The notes beneath the pieces were generated by a model, which saw nothing but the letters and a program-made list of their open reading frames with translations, was not told where the DNA came from and searched no databases. From an uncultured Granulosicoccus sp. (GTDB taxonomy: Bacteria > Pseudomonadota > Gammaproteobacteria > Granulosicoccales > Granulosicoccaceae), in contig CANLNQ010000017.1 of the NCBI GenBank assembly GCA_947492525.1, forward strand, positions 1 to 64,000: DNA of 64,000 nucleotides, written 5' to 3'. This document shows positions 51,829 through 61,272 of this stretch, in pieces (within the stretch, counting starts at the first letter, position 1; every line of letters begins with the position of its first letter). The translations under genes were made by a program, and so were the position numbers.

Positions 51829-51940
51829 GATGGCAAAAATCGGCAGAATCGGGTCAAGGAAGACATTCAGGAGGTTCAGAGTCCTTTCACTCCTGGATGC
51901 TGTTTGTCCTTCATGTCTTGCCAGCCATCTTGACAGTACA

Positions 51941-53242
51941 CTAGCCCATGGCCTGCGGAAGAAACATGACGATCGCCGGGAAAACCGTGATCAAGGTGAC
52001 CAACGCCAGAATACCGATGAAAAACGGCATCACTCCCAGAATCACGTCCGTGATGGACCCCTTGTTGCGCACACCTTGAACGATGTACAGGTTCATGCCC
52101 ACCGGCGGTGTCAGCAGGGCCAGTTCGCACATGATCACCACAAAGACGCCGAACCACACCGGGTCATAGCCAACAGCAATGACGACCGGAAACAGGACCG
52201 GGATGGTGGTAATCATCATCGCCAGGGCGTCCAGAAAGCAGCCAAGCACGAGGTAGAGTAATACCAGACAGAGAATCAAGGTGACCGGAGAGACATCCAG
52301 CGATGAAATGAAGGAGGCCACCTGATCCGGCACACCCAGAACTCCCATGCTGAAATTCAGAAAGAAGGCACCGACCAGCACGAAGACAATCATTGCCGTG
52401 ATGCGCACCGTTGCCAGAAGGCTCTCATTCAGCATGTTCATATTCAGCTTCTTGTAATAAGCCGCCAGAGCCAGCGACGCAACCACACCCACTGCAGCCG
52501 CCTCCGTCGGCGTCGCCCAGCCACCATAGATGCTGCCGATAATGGCGATGAATATGACGGATGGGCCTACCAGATCGATCAAGCGACCCAGACGGCCTTC
52601 CAGCTCACTCGGGTCTGCCGCCTGCCCGGATATGGCAGGCCAGAAGAAGGCAGCAACCGCAATGATCAACACGAAGAACAGGGCCAGCATCAGCCCCGGG
52701 ACAATACCTGCGATGAACAGGTCACCGATGGACGTGTCGGTAATCGCACCATAGATGATGAGATTGATGGACGGGGGAATGAGAATTCCCAGTGTGGCAC
52801 CACTGGCAATGGATCCGGCCACCCAACGCTCATGGTAACTGTGACGACGAAAGGTGGGAAAGGCCACTGTGCTGATGGTGGCGGCAGTGGCAACAGATGA
52901 CCCGGATATTGCAGAAAACATTGCAGATGATGCGATGTTGGAATGCAGCAGGCGGCCGGGAAGCCATTGCACCCAATCCGACAGGGAACGATACATGCGT
53001 TCTGCGATTTCGCTCTTGACCAGAACTTCCCCCATCAGGATGTATAGCGGTATGGCGGTGAGCACAAAACTGTTCATCTGCCCCCACATCAGATTGCCCG
53101 CCGAATTGAGCATCATGGGTCCGATGCCCCAGACCACGCCGACAAGTGCCGTGATCACCATGACAGTACCCACATGCAAACCGAGCAACAACAGAGCGAT
53201 GACGCAGACAAACCCTGCAGCAATGAGATCGATTCCGACCAT
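51941..53242 (-). CDS. TRAP transporter large permease (DctM-type), second system
   Basis: 433 residues with the complete DctM pattern: VLTAIPLYILMGEVLVKSEI, SAISGSSVATAATISTVAFP, SGATLGILIPPSINLIIYGA, LVLGCFLDALAMMITTIPVL and LTPPVGMNLYIVQGV. The start shares bases with the stop of the DctQ gene (TGATG). It belongs to the system with the DctQ gene at 53242 and the damaged DctP gene at 53854. Confidence 0.94.
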   Translation of the reverse strand: MVGIDLIAAGFVCVIALLLLGLHVGTVMVITALVGVVWGIGPMMLNSAGNLMWGQMNSFVLTAIPLYILMGEVLVKSEIAERMYRSLSDWVQWLPGRLLHSNIASSAMFSAISGSSVATAATISTVAFPTFRRHSYHERWVAGSIASGATLGILIPPSINLIIYGAITDTSIGDLFIAGIVPGLMLALFFVLIIAVAAFFWPAISGQAADPSELEGRLGRLIDLVGPSVIFIAIIGSIYGGWATPTEAAAVGVVASLALAAYYKKLNMNMLNESLLATVRITAMIVFVLVGAFFLNFSMGVLGVPDQVASFISSLDVSPVTLILCLVLLYLVLGCFLDALAMMITTIPVLFPVVIAVGYDPVWFGVFVVIMCELALLTPPVGMNLYIVQGVRNKGSITDVILGVMPFFIGILALVTLITVFPAIVMFLPQAMG

Positions 53243-53841
53243 CAGTCAGCCCTCCCTGCAACCTGTTCATCAAAGCCTGCGGCGAGCAATTCCTGCTGTT
53301 CCGACGATTGTGCCTGCAGCAACTCTTCCACACCCTCGTGATCACCTCGCCTGATGCGATCGACACAACGCAGCAGGATGACCAACGACACCATCACGAA
53401 CATCACCATGCCGAACACCCAGACTCCCTGCGGTATCCACAGGGGTGTCTGCAAGGGCGTGGTCGCAGTCGAACCGAGGCGAATCGATGCGCGCAGGGTC
53501 TTGACAGCAAACCACAGCATGCCGGATGACACCCCCAGCAGAACCAGGCTTGCCAGCAAGTGCAACACTGCTCTTACGGCAAGTGATCCATGCTTCAAGG
53601 CGAAATCCACTCGCGTATGCGCATGCGTCACGACCGCATAGCCAAAACCGACGCTGGCCGTGATTGCCAGAACATAACCACCCAGCTCATCCACTCCCTG
53701 CAGGGAGTGGTTGAACAGCTTGCGCGAGACGATCTCCACCGCAGTGAGGATGGCCTGAACCAGTAACGCATACCCTGCCACGAGCGCAATGACACGCATG
53801 ACACGTTCTTCGAATCTCACAGGATTCAGCCTCCTCATCAC
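53242..53841 (-). CDS. TRAP transporter small permease (DctQ-type), second system
   Basis: 199 residues with four membrane helices. FNHSLQGVDELGGYVLAITA and GYAVVTHAHTRVDFALKHGS match DctQ. Adjacent GTG (53841) and ATG (53838) starts follow an AAGG site. A Glu/Gln-rich C-terminal tail extends into the cytoplasm. It lies 12 bp after the binding-protein reading frame and is coupled to the large permease. Confidence 0.9.
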   Translation of the reverse strand: MMRRLNPVRFEERVMRVIALVAGYALLVQAILTAVEIVSRKLFNHSLQGVDELGGYVLAITASVGFGYAVVTHAHTRVDFALKHGSLAVRAVLHLLASLVLLGVSSGMLWFAVKTLRASIRLGSTATTPLQTPLWIPQGVWVFGMVMFVMVSLVILLRCVDRIRRGDHEGVEELLQAQSSEQQELLAAGFDEQVAGRAD

Positions 53842-53853
53842 GTGTGGCCTTGA

Positions 53854-54890
53854 TCAGTTGCTGGCGGCCGTCATGCCACGAGCGGCACCCACGGTCTCGT
53901 TCCAGATTTCGGTGCAACCGGGATAGGTTGCCTCGCATCGCTCGATCCAGCCGGGTAGAACCACTTCGGCTGTCGCTGTCTGGACGTGAGCGATATCCTC
54001 GTCTGTGACCGGAACCATGGACATGGAGAATTTTTCTCCTTCGCTGCAGCTGTCTTGTCCAGTATTGCAAGCCAGAGCGTCATCATTGATCGTGCTGGCC
54101 AACTCCCACTGAGCCGCCTCCAGAGCGTCGTAGGCAGATTTGACTTGCTCACGTTCTTCGTCCGTCAGTCCATTCCACCAATCGAGATTGGCGAAGATAC
54201 CCTGAACCGAACCAGAGACGGATAGCGGAATCTGATGGGTGGTCACCTCTGGCCATTTACCGGAATTGCCCGAGGTGGGAGAGGTGACACCACAATCGGC
54301 AACGCCTCGCTGGAGCGCCGGATACACTTCGCCGAAATTCAGAGTTACAGGGCTGGCTCCGAAGTATTCCAGCAATTCGGACATTGAAGGCGTAAAGCTG
54401 CGAATCTTCAGATTGGCCAGATCATCCACACTACTCACATCAGAGTTGCAATAGAACACCTGTGGACCGAATGGCCAGAGTGCCAGAACCGTTGCCCCGA
54501 AGCGCTCTGCAAGCGCGCATCGAAGACCTCTCGATAGGAATCTACCGCGTCTTTCAGACTTTCCGTGTCCGTGGAGACACCGATCAGATCGAGCCCTTCG
54601 AAAAAGGCATCATCGCGAGCTGCAGTACCGATCTGCACGGATGCAATGTTGAAGGCATTGTCTGACACCAGCCGCAACCCATCAGCGGTGCTCAGGCCCA
54701 GACCGTCGTAGTTGTTGTACTGCACCTTGAATCCGTTTTCCTTCAACGCTTCGATGGCCACAGCTTCATTCGGGTACTGCTTGGCAGTAGGCAGAATCTG
54801 ACTCAGGACACGCACCGAGGTATCAGCGACTACGGAACCAGTGGATAGCGCAGACACGGTCATTGCTACGAGCAAGGTTTTCTTGAACAT
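53854..54890 (-). pseudogene. TRAP solute-binding protein (DctP-type) split by a frameshift
   Basis: The gene starts at ATG 54890 after a GGAG site and encodes a signal peptide (MFKKTLLVAMTVSALSTGSV, cleavage near VVADT). It runs in frame to VDSYREVFDARLQ at about 54510. There the frame changes: the expected continuation RFGATVLALWPFGPQVFYCN is read in another frame from about 54504 and continues to the stop at 53854. The result fits one missing base near 54506. With the frame restored the product is about 345 residues, normal for the family. Either this is a recent inactivating mutation or an assembly error. No slippery sequence suggests programmed frameshifting. Confidence 0.88.
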
Positions 54891-54921
54891 GTATTTTATC
54901 TCCGGATTTCCTGATCGTAGA

Positions 54922-54948
54922 ATTGCATACAATATGACTTCATACAAT
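54922..54948. promoter_or_regulatory. ATACAAT repeat/palindrome upstream of the TRAP binding-protein gene
   Basis: ATTGCATACAAT at 54922-54933 has inverted ATTG/CAAT ends, and ATACAAT recurs at 54942, 15 bp later. This resembles the short AT-rich inverted sites bound by FCD-type GntR regulators. The divergent GntR gene starts at 55074. It is a candidate operator. Confidence 0.4.
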
Positions 54949-54999
54949 TATATTTTCAGCCGAAGTTCTACAAACGCAGGTACAGTATTTCCGGTAATT

Positions 55000-55028
55000 C
55001 CACTCGCGAACGCTGGCGGTGCGAGTGG
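55000..55028. promoter_or_regulatory. 8-bp inverted repeat ahead of the GntR gene
   Basis: CCACTCGC at 55000-55007 and GCGAGTGG at 55021-55028 are perfect inverted arms around a 13-base loop, 45 bp upstream of the GntR start codon. It could be an operator for autoregulation or a leader hairpin in the mRNA. Confidence 0.4.
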
Positions 55029-55073
55029 TACTTTTCTGGTGCACTACCGACGAACCACGTTCAAGCAACAACG

Positions 55074-55754
55074 ATGAACAAGACAAACGCGATCAACCGC
55101 AACCCCTTGCACGTGCAGGTTGCCAATACGATGCGCGACCGAATCATGCAAGGTGCACTGCGCCCGGCAGAGCGATTGAACGAGGTAGCTCTGTGCGAAG
55201 ATCTCGACATCTCGCGCACCCCGTTGCGTGAGGCCTTCAAACTGCTTGAGGCCGAGGGTCTTGTAACGATCCGCCCACACAAGGGCGCAATCGTGGCCGA
55301 GATCAGCATCCAGGAAATCAGCGAGGTTTTCGACTTGCTGGCGCCTCTTGAGGCCCTGGGAATTCGCCTGGCCATGACGCGCATGTCAGCGCAGGAAAAG
55401 TCCCGGATCATCGCTCTGCACGACCGTATGATCGCGTTCTACGAGGCCGGAGATCGCGAAGGGTGCTTCCTGAGCGATTACGAATTTCACAACACGCTGA
55501 TCGCTTTCGCCAGACACGATGTCCTGCAATCCACCCATCAGAGTCTCAGCAATCGCTCACAACGAGGACGCTATCTGGCGCCCCGCTTCGATCAGCAGAA
55601 ACTGGATGCCACCATGGCTGCTCATCGGAAATTGATTGTCGCCATCAAGAACGATGACGTCGATCAGGCTGCCCGGATTCTCGAAGATCACGTGGTACTC
55701 ACCGGCCAGTTCGTTATCGACACGCTCAGAGAGAGCGGCGTGGCCAGAGACTGA
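55074..55754 (+). CDS. GntR-family (FCD) transcriptional regulator
   Basis: 226 residues. The winged helix is at residues about 12-75 (ALRPAERLNEVALCEDLDIS, then RTPLREAFKLLEAEGLVTIR). The FCD domain has acidic/His metal-binding positions around FLSDYEFHNTLIAFARHD and the final MAAHRKLIVAI. It is divergent from the TRAP binding-protein gene and most likely controls the TRAP-AEC cluster in response to a carboxylate. Confidence 0.93.
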   Translation: MNKTNAINRNPLHVQVANTMRDRIMQGALRPAERLNEVALCEDLDISRTPLREAFKLLEAEGLVTIRPHKGAIVAEISIQEISEVFDLLAPLEALGIRLAMTRMSAQEKSRIIALHDRMIAFYEAGDREGCFLSDYEFHNTLIAFARHDVLQSTHQSLSNRSQRGRYLAPRFDQQKLDATMAAHRKLIVAIKNDDVDQAARILEDHVVLTGQFVIDTLRESGVARD

Positions 55755-56467
55755 TTTCGCAAGGAATTTCTGGCCACCCGTGGCTCGATGCTGGCGATTC
55801 ACGCGGAGTATCACGACGGATTTCCGAGCGAAACGCGGTCGCTGCTGCCACACAACAGTGCGTATTGACCCTCACATCATTGTGAAAACCTGTCCGCACG
55901 TGACAAAAGATCACTAAACCTGATCCAAGGATTCGTTATTTGAAAGGCACTCAGCTTTCACGTAACCACATCAGATAGCCTCTGGTAGCGACCTCTCTCA
56001 GTTTTGAGGGAGTTCCCACATCACACAAGCAGCGCCATCTGGCAAGGTTCAATGGGCAGCGGCAAGTACTACAACAGGCCTCAGCCAACAGAGAAGGTGC
56101 TGATACGATTATCAAGGTTCGGTTCTCTCACGAGGAATGCTGCTATATCGCTCAGAGAAACAATCATCGGCGCATTCTCCGAAGAGAAGAAACTCTGCCA
56201 TGCTCACTGCAATCACCATGCTTGTATTATTGGAAACGGTGGTAGAAGCGACCGCCGAACTGGAGTAGACTCCACACCACCGATCAAATGGCCGACGCAC
56301 CTCATTTTCCGAGAAACCGCCATTGCCTTGCGATGCTTCCAGCATCCCTACACTCAAGGGCACCACTGCATCGTGCCAATGACGTATTCGCGCCGTGCCG
56401 ATTTTTCCACGGCCTCTGCGGCTCTCACCGCTCATGCAGGACAACCACATGAACAGGACAACTTCGT
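55755..56467. other. 713-bp spacer without a supported gene
   Basis: Between the GntR gene and the BCCT gene I find no recognisable protein or RNA. A 155-codon plus-strand frame from 56004 and a 138-codon minus-strand frame lack domain patterns and ribosome sites. A tiny hydrophobic reading frame (22 codons, 56200-56268) has a purine-rich stretch ahead of it but no further support. The long leader before an osmolyte transporter may carry several promoters. Confidence 0.5.
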
Positions 56468-58129
56468 ATGACTGAACGTGTCGACTCATCTCCACCGGAT
56501 TCCACTGACGTGCATATGGAGAATGCACCGCACCCCATCGACACCGACTTCGAACTGGGTCAGGACAATATCAACCCCTTCGGACTCGAGATCCACAACC
56601 CGGTCTTTCTCATTTCCGGTCTGTCCGTGGTCGCCTTTGTCTTTCTGACACTGGCCTTTCAGACGCAGGCTACCGAGTTCTTTGGCTGGCTGCGCCCCGC
56701 TCTGACCTCCACCTTCGACTGGTTCTTTCTCAGCGCTGCCAACATCTTCGTATTGTTCTGCCTGATGCTGTTGGTCACGCCACTGGGCAGTGTCAGACTG
56801 GGCGGAAAGGACGCCACGCCTGACTACAGTTACATGGGCTGGTTTGCCATGCTGTTTGCCGCAGGCATGGGCATCGGACTCATGTTCTTTGGAGTGTCAG
56901 AGCCCATGTCCCATTTCGCTTCTTCCATGGGTGGAACGACTGTCGAAGGTGCTGCTCGTACTGACTGGGCTCCCCTGGGCGCTGCCGCTGGGGATGTGGT
57001 TGCCGCTCGGAACCTGGGTATGGCCGCCACCATCTTTCACTGGGCTCTGCACCCCTGGGCCATCTACGCGGTGCTGGCACTGGCGCTGGCGTTCTTCACT
57101 TACAACCGCGGCCTGCCGCTGACACTGCGCTCGGCCTTCTATCCGATTCTGGGTGAACGCATCTGGGGCTGGTGGGGCCACACCATCGATATCGTTGCCG
57201 TCTTTGCCACGCTGTTCGGCCTGGCCACGTCACTGGGCTTTGGCACCGAGCAGGCATTGGCAGGACTGAACTTCCTGTTCGGATGGGGTACTGGCAATGT
57301 GGCCAAGGTCGTTCTCATTGCCGTGATAACGGCATTGGCGCTGATCTCCGTATTGCGCGGCCTGGACGGTGGCGTCAAGATTCTCTCCGAAGTCAACATC
57401 GTGCTGGCCGGATTGCTGTTGCTGTTCATAGTCATCGTCGGCCCGACTGCCGAGATATTCAGCACCACCATTTCCGGTGGCGCAGCCTACGTCAAGGACC
57501 TCATTCCCCTGTCCATGCCCTTCGGCAGAGAAGACACCAACTTCTCGCAAGGCTGGACCGCCTTCTACTGGGCGTGGTGGATTTCCTGGTCACCTTTCGT
57601 CGGCATGTTCATCGCGCGTGTATCTCGTGGCCGTACTGTTCGCGAATTCATTTTCTGTGTGCTGATCATTCCGACATTCGTCTGCGTGATCTGGATGGGC
57701 GCCTTCGGTGGAACCGCCATTGCGCAAGTGGTCGCCGACGCTGCCGCACCTGTGAAGGATGCCGCACTGGAGCTGAAGCTTTTCGTCATGCTGCAACACC
57801 TGCCATTCGCCACCGTCACCTCCATGCTAGGCATCATTCTGGTACTGGTATTTTTCGTGACCTCCTCCGACTCTGGCTCACTGGTCATCGACACCATTAC
57901 CGCCGGTGGCAAGACCGATGCCCCGGCAGCACAGCGAGTGTTCTGGTGTACCTTCGAAGGTGTCGTGGCGGCAACCCTGCTGCTCGTCGGTGGCTCGGAA
58001 GCACTGACCGCACTGCAGGCCATGGCAGTCTCGACTGGCTTTCCATTCACGATCGTACTGCTGGTGCTGTGCGTCAGCCTGTTCATCGGCTTGCGACAGT
58101 CGTTGCGCGAAGATCGGAACTCGGCATAA
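56468..58129 (+). CDS. BCCT-family (betaine/choline/carnitine) transporter
   Basis: 553 residues with twelve membrane spans. BCCT landmarks are INPFGLEIHNPVFLISGLSV at the N-terminus, YMGWFAMLFAAGMGIGLMFF with the Gly-rich substrate helix, and the signature WAWWISWSPFVGMFIARVSRG (split here by eye at the Trp-rich helix 8). The C-terminal tail is short (SLREDRNSA), so the long osmosensing tail of BetP is absent. It imports quaternary-ammonium or sulfonium compounds with sodium or protons. Confidence 0.95.
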   Translation: MTERVDSSPPDSTDVHMENAPHPIDTDFELGQDNINPFGLEIHNPVFLISGLSVVAFVFLTLAFQTQATEFFGWLRPALTSTFDWFFLSAANIFVLFCLMLLVTPLGSVRLGGKDATPDYSYMGWFAMLFAAGMGIGLMFFGVSEPMSHFASSMGGTTVEGAARTDWAPLGAAAGDVVAARNLGMAATIFHWALHPWAIYAVLALALAFFTYNRGLPLTLRSAFYPILGERIWGWWGHTIDIVAVFATLFGLATSLGFGTEQALAGLNFLFGWGTGNVAKVVLIAVITALALISVLRGLDGGVKILSEVNIVLAGLLLLFIVIVGPTAEIFSTTISGGAAYVKDLIPLSMPFGREDTNFSQGWTAFYWAWWISWSPFVGMFIARVSRGRTVREFIFCVLIIPTFVCVIWMGAFGGTAIAQVVADAAAPVKDAALELKLFVMLQHLPFATVTSMLGIILVLVFFVTSSDSGSLVIDTITAGGKTDAPAAQRVFWCTFEGVVAATLLLVGGSEALTALQAMAVSTGFPFTIVLLVLCVSLFIGLRQSLREDRNSA

Positions 58130-58168
58130 CGCCGGGCTCCGCCCTGACATCAATACCTGAGGAAATCC

Positions 58169-58196
58169 AGCGCCACCTTGAACGAAAGGTGGCGCT
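58169..58196 (+). terminator. Hairpin after the BCCT gene
   Basis: AGCGCCACCTT and AAGGTGGCGCT form a perfect 11-bp stem with a six-base loop, 40 bp after the stop. There is no T run, so it may work as an mRNA-protecting structure or a weak terminator. Confidence 0.6.
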
Positions 58197-58342
58197 TGGC
58201 TCAGCAACTTGCCAATCACGCGGCAACCCTTGCCGAAACCGTGACGCCTGTATTAACGACCTGCCGATCACGCTATCACCCTTTCGAATCAGTGGCGCTT
58301 GACTCGATAAGGTGTTGGTAAGCTGCAATCCTGTCGAGCTCG

Positions 58343-59467
58343 TCAGCCGCCCAAGGCAACTCGAAGCCGCTTCACCGACAGGTCGTACTCACTCACACCG
58401 GCCTCGATGAAGTCCGGCGGCAATACACCAGCAGTGATCAGACTGGCACTGGCTCGCGCCAGGGCCGATGACATCATGATCCCATAGCCGCCTTGTCCGG
58501 CCAGCCAGAAGAAGCCTTGCGCATCCGGATCATGGCCCACCACCGGTGCGCCATCCGACACGAAACTTCGCAGACCCGCCCATTGGTGGCCCAGGCGCTT
58601 CACAACCAGTTGCGTTTCGTTTTCCAGCCAGTCAACCAGCACGGCCACATCCATGTCATCCGGCTGAACGTCATGCGCAACTACCGGCGTCTCATCGCCG
58701 GGAGAGACCATCAGCTGTCCAGCGTCAGGCTTGATGTAATTGTCCACTCCGATGAAATCCATCGCCGGCACCTCTGCCAGAGAAAGACCTTCCGGTGCTT
58801 CCACAAGAATTGCCGTACGGCGCCTGGGAACCAGACCCACTGGCAGAACGCCGGCAAGCGTCGCCACCTCATCCGCCCAGGCCCCGGCCGCATTGACGAC
58901 GCAACGCGCCTCGATCTGCTGATCCTCCAACTGAACCTGCCAGACGTTGTCCTCGCGCCGCAAATCCGTAACCTTGCTGTTCAGGAGCAATTCACCACCC
59001 CGCAGCCGCATGCCTTTGAGGAATCCCTGATGCAGGGCATCCACATCCATATCGGCCACCGCCGCCTCGAAGGCAGCGCCGATGACACGTTCCTGCCGCA
59101 GAAAAGGCGCAAGCGACAGGGTCTGCACCGCGTCCAGACGCTCGACATCCTCTGCCCCTTCCGCCATCAAGGCTTCCAGCTGTGATTCCTGCCCTGTCGA
59201 CGCCACACTCAGCATGCCGCGCGGAGACAATAGCGGCTGGGCACAGAACCCCTCTGGCGGCTGACTCAGGAAGCCGTGACTCAAGCGATTGATCTTGCGC
59301 ACAAGGTCGCTGCCGTAATTGGGCGTATACAGCGCTGCACTTCGTCCCGTGCTGTGAAAACCGGCTGAAGCTTCTGCCTCCACCAGTACCACCGTACCGT
59401 GAGGCGCCAGTTCATAGGCGGCTGCGGCACCGGAGATGCCAGCGCCGATTATCAGGTAGTCGATCAT
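58343..59467 (-). CDS. FAD-dependent D-amino-acid dehydrogenase, DauA-like
   Basis: 374 residues from ATG 59467 (MIDYLIIGAGISGAAAAYEL, the FAD Rossmann motif). AGFHSTGRSAALYTPNYGS, QPLLSPRGMLSVAS and the late FFWLAGQGGYGIMMSSALA follow the pattern of D-arginine dehydrogenase DauA of Pseudomonas, whose length is also about 375. It would oxidise D-amino acids to keto acids and pass electrons to the respiratory chain. It converges on the BCCT gene and is divergent from the TTT operon. Glycine/sarcosine-oxidase-like activity is an alternative. Confidence 0.85.
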   Translation of the reverse strand: MIDYLIIGAGISGAAAAYELAPHGTVVLVEAEASAGFHSTGRSAALYTPNYGSDLVRKINRLSHGFLSQPPEGFCAQPLLSPRGMLSVASTGQESQLEALMAEGAEDVERLDAVQTLSLAPFLRQERVIGAAFEAAVADMDVDALHQGFLKGMRLRGGELLLNSKVTDLRREDNVWQVQLEDQQIEARCVVNAAGAWADEVATLAGVLPVGLVPRRRTAILVEAPEGLSLAEVPAMDFIGVDNYIKPDAGQLMVSPGDETPVVAHDVQPDDMDVAVLVDWLENETQLVVKRLGHQWAGLRSFVSDGAPVVGHDPDAQGFFWLAGQGGYGIMMSSALARASASLITAGVLPPDFIEAGVSEYDLSVKRLRVALGG

Positions 59468-59775
59468 GACGGAGAGGTCTCTGTACAGGCCTGAGAAAAC
59501 AAGTGCGCACGATAACGGCAGGACTTGCGTCCTGACAAGCGCATCCTGACAGTCGATCACAGATCCCGACAGCATTGCCTATCAATTTTGCCGGAATGAT
59601 GTATGATTTTTCGTTCGGTCAGCTGTGGAAAAGGAGTCGTGAATTCAGCTGCATCTGCCTGCTCAGCCGATGCAATGTCAGAAAAATCAATAAACGCAAA
59701 ACGAGAGATCTCCCGATCCTGACCGGTTCTACAACGCTACACCGTTCTTTCCCTACCACTGAGAGGAAGTAGTTC
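59468..59775. other. Divergent promoter region between DauA-like and TctC-type genes
   Basis: 308 bp without a gene. The part from 59580 to 59700 is AT-rich, with words such as TATGAT and AAAAATCAATAAACG, and probably carries the tctCBA promoter. A GAGAGGAAG ribosome site is visible just before 59776. No repeat or hairpin stands out. Confidence 0.5.
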
Positions 59776-60768
59776 ATGTTCAAGAAAACATTGAAGACTG
59801 TCGGCAAGAGTGTCATCGGGGGCGGCATTGCCACGCTGATGCTCGCCGGTTCCATGACCTCCGCCATGGCAGCCTGGCCCGAACGTCCTGTTACCCTGAT
59901 CGTGCCATGGAGCGCCGGCGGCGGCACTGATGCCACCGGACGCATGATCGGCTCCCTGCTGGAGAAGGAGCTGGGTCAGCCCTTCAACGTGGTCAATCGT
60001 ACTGGTGGTAGTGGTGTCGTCGGCCACTCGGCCATCGCCAATGCCAAACCCGATGGCTACACCGTCGGTGTGGTTACCGTGGAAATCGGCATGATGCACT
60101 GGGCTGGCCTGACTGAACTGACCGGCACGGATTACACACCGATCGCCCTGTACAACGCCGATGCGTCCAGTCTGCTGGTACGCGCCGATTCTCCCTGGCA
60201 GAGTGCTCAGGACCTCATCGATGCGGTCAAGGCCGACCCCGGTGCGCACAAGTCGTCCGGAACCGGTCAGGGTGGTATCTGGCATCTGGCCATGGCCGGC
60301 ATGCTGAACAGTGCCGATATCAGCCCCGATGCGTCCCCCTGGGTACCGTCTCAGGGCGCAGCACCCGGTCTTCAGGAACTGGTCTCCGAAGGTGTCGACA
60401 TCGTGACATGCTCGATCGTCGAGGCTTCCGCCCTGGTCGATGCCGGCAAGGTCAAGGCACTGGCTCTGATGAATGACGTGCGCCTGGATGCCTATCCGGA
60501 TGTCCCGACTCTGGAAGAAGCCACTGGCATCGATTGGCAGATGGCCGCCTGGCGTGGTATCGCCGGCCCGAAGGGAATGCCTGAAGAAGTCACCACAACC
60601 CTGACTGCGGCACTGGAGAAGGTCTGGAACTCTGCGGAATTCCAGGAATTCATGAACGGCCGAGGATTCGGGCTGGTCTGGAAATCAGGTGACGACTTCG
60701 CTACCTGGATGTCAGACAGTGATGCTTCACTCGGTGAAGTCATGCAAGCCGTCGGCATGGCCAAGTAA
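59776..60768 (+). CDS. TctC/Bug-family solute-binding protein of a TTT transporter
   Basis: 330 residues with a signal peptide (cleavage near AMAAWP). The mature protein has the Bug pattern: WPERPVTLIVPWSAGGGTDA, then VNRTGGSGVVGHSAIANAKP for ligand carboxylate contacts, and VDIVTCSIVEASALVDAGKV. It starts the tctCBA-type operon; TctB follows nine bases downstream. Substrates of such systems are di- and tricarboxylates or aromatic acids. Confidence 0.94.
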   Translation: MFKKTLKTVGKSVIGGGIATLMLAGSMTSAMAAWPERPVTLIVPWSAGGGTDATGRMIGSLLEKELGQPFNVVNRTGGSGVVGHSAIANAKPDGYTVGVVTVEIGMMHWAGLTELTGTDYTPIALYNADASSLLVRADSPWQSAQDLIDAVKADPGAHKSSGTGQGGIWHLAMAGMLNSADISPDASPWVPSQGAAPGLQELVSEGVDIVTCSIVEASALVDAGKVKALALMNDVRLDAYPDVPTLEEATGIDWQMAAWRGIAGPKGMPEEVTTTLTAALEKVWNSAEFQEFMNGRGFGLVWKSGDDFATWMSDSDASLGEVMQAVGMAK

Positions 60769-60777
60769 TCAGCGTCA

Positions 60778-61266
60778 ATGCAACTCAACGACGCTGTTAC
60801 AGGTCTGGTGATCGTGATCTTCGCTCTGGCGGAGATCGCGTACAGCACCACCTTTCCTTCGCTGCACGGGCAGGCCTACGGACCGAGTCTGTTCCCCATA
60901 CTGATCGGTTGTGGCCTGCTTGCCTGCGGCCTCGCCCTCATCGCCCGCGGCCTGCGAGAACGACGCAGCGCCGGTGCGGAGAATGCACCCTGGCTCCAGT
61001 GGGGTGACTGGGCACAAGATCCGGCAACCCGCATCAACATGATGCTCGTGCCCGGTGTACTGATTGCCTACATCCTGCTGTCCGACTTCGTCGGCTTCAT
61101 CCCCCTGGCAATCATCCTGTTGTCACTGCTGCTATACCGACTGGGCTCTTCACTGGGCGCCTCCCTGCTCTACGCGGTCGTCGTGACCATCGTCCTGCAG
61201 CTCTTGTTCTCACGCGTGCTACTGGTGCCATTGCCTGAAGGCATCGCCAGCACCCTGTTCAGGTAA
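60778..61266 (+). CDS. TctB-type small permease
   Basis: 162 residues with four membrane helices. The N-terminal ALAEIAYSTTFPSLHGQAYG followed by GPSLFPILIGCGLLACGLAL is characteristic of TctB. The gene lies between tctC and tctA with spacings of nine and six bases. It forms a complex with TctA; its exact role in the transporter is not established. Confidence 0.92.
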   Translation: MQLNDAVTGLVIVIFALAEIAYSTTFPSLHGQAYGPSLFPILIGCGLLACGLALIARGLRERRSAGAENAPWLQWGDWAQDPATRINMMLVPGVLIAYILLSDFVGFIPLAIILLSLLLYRLGSSLGASLLYAVVVTIVLQLLFSRVLLVPLPEGIASTLFR

Positions 61267-61272
61267 AGCGAC

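Noticed and set aside
56004-56471. 155-codon frame ahead of the BCCT gene
   Set aside because: No recognisable domain, no ribosome site, mixed composition; an equally long frame exists on the opposite strand.
57172-58302. 376-codon open frame inside the BCCT gene
   Set aside because: It is rich in His and Arg, as expected for an off-frame reading of membrane-protein codons; the BCCT frame is intact.
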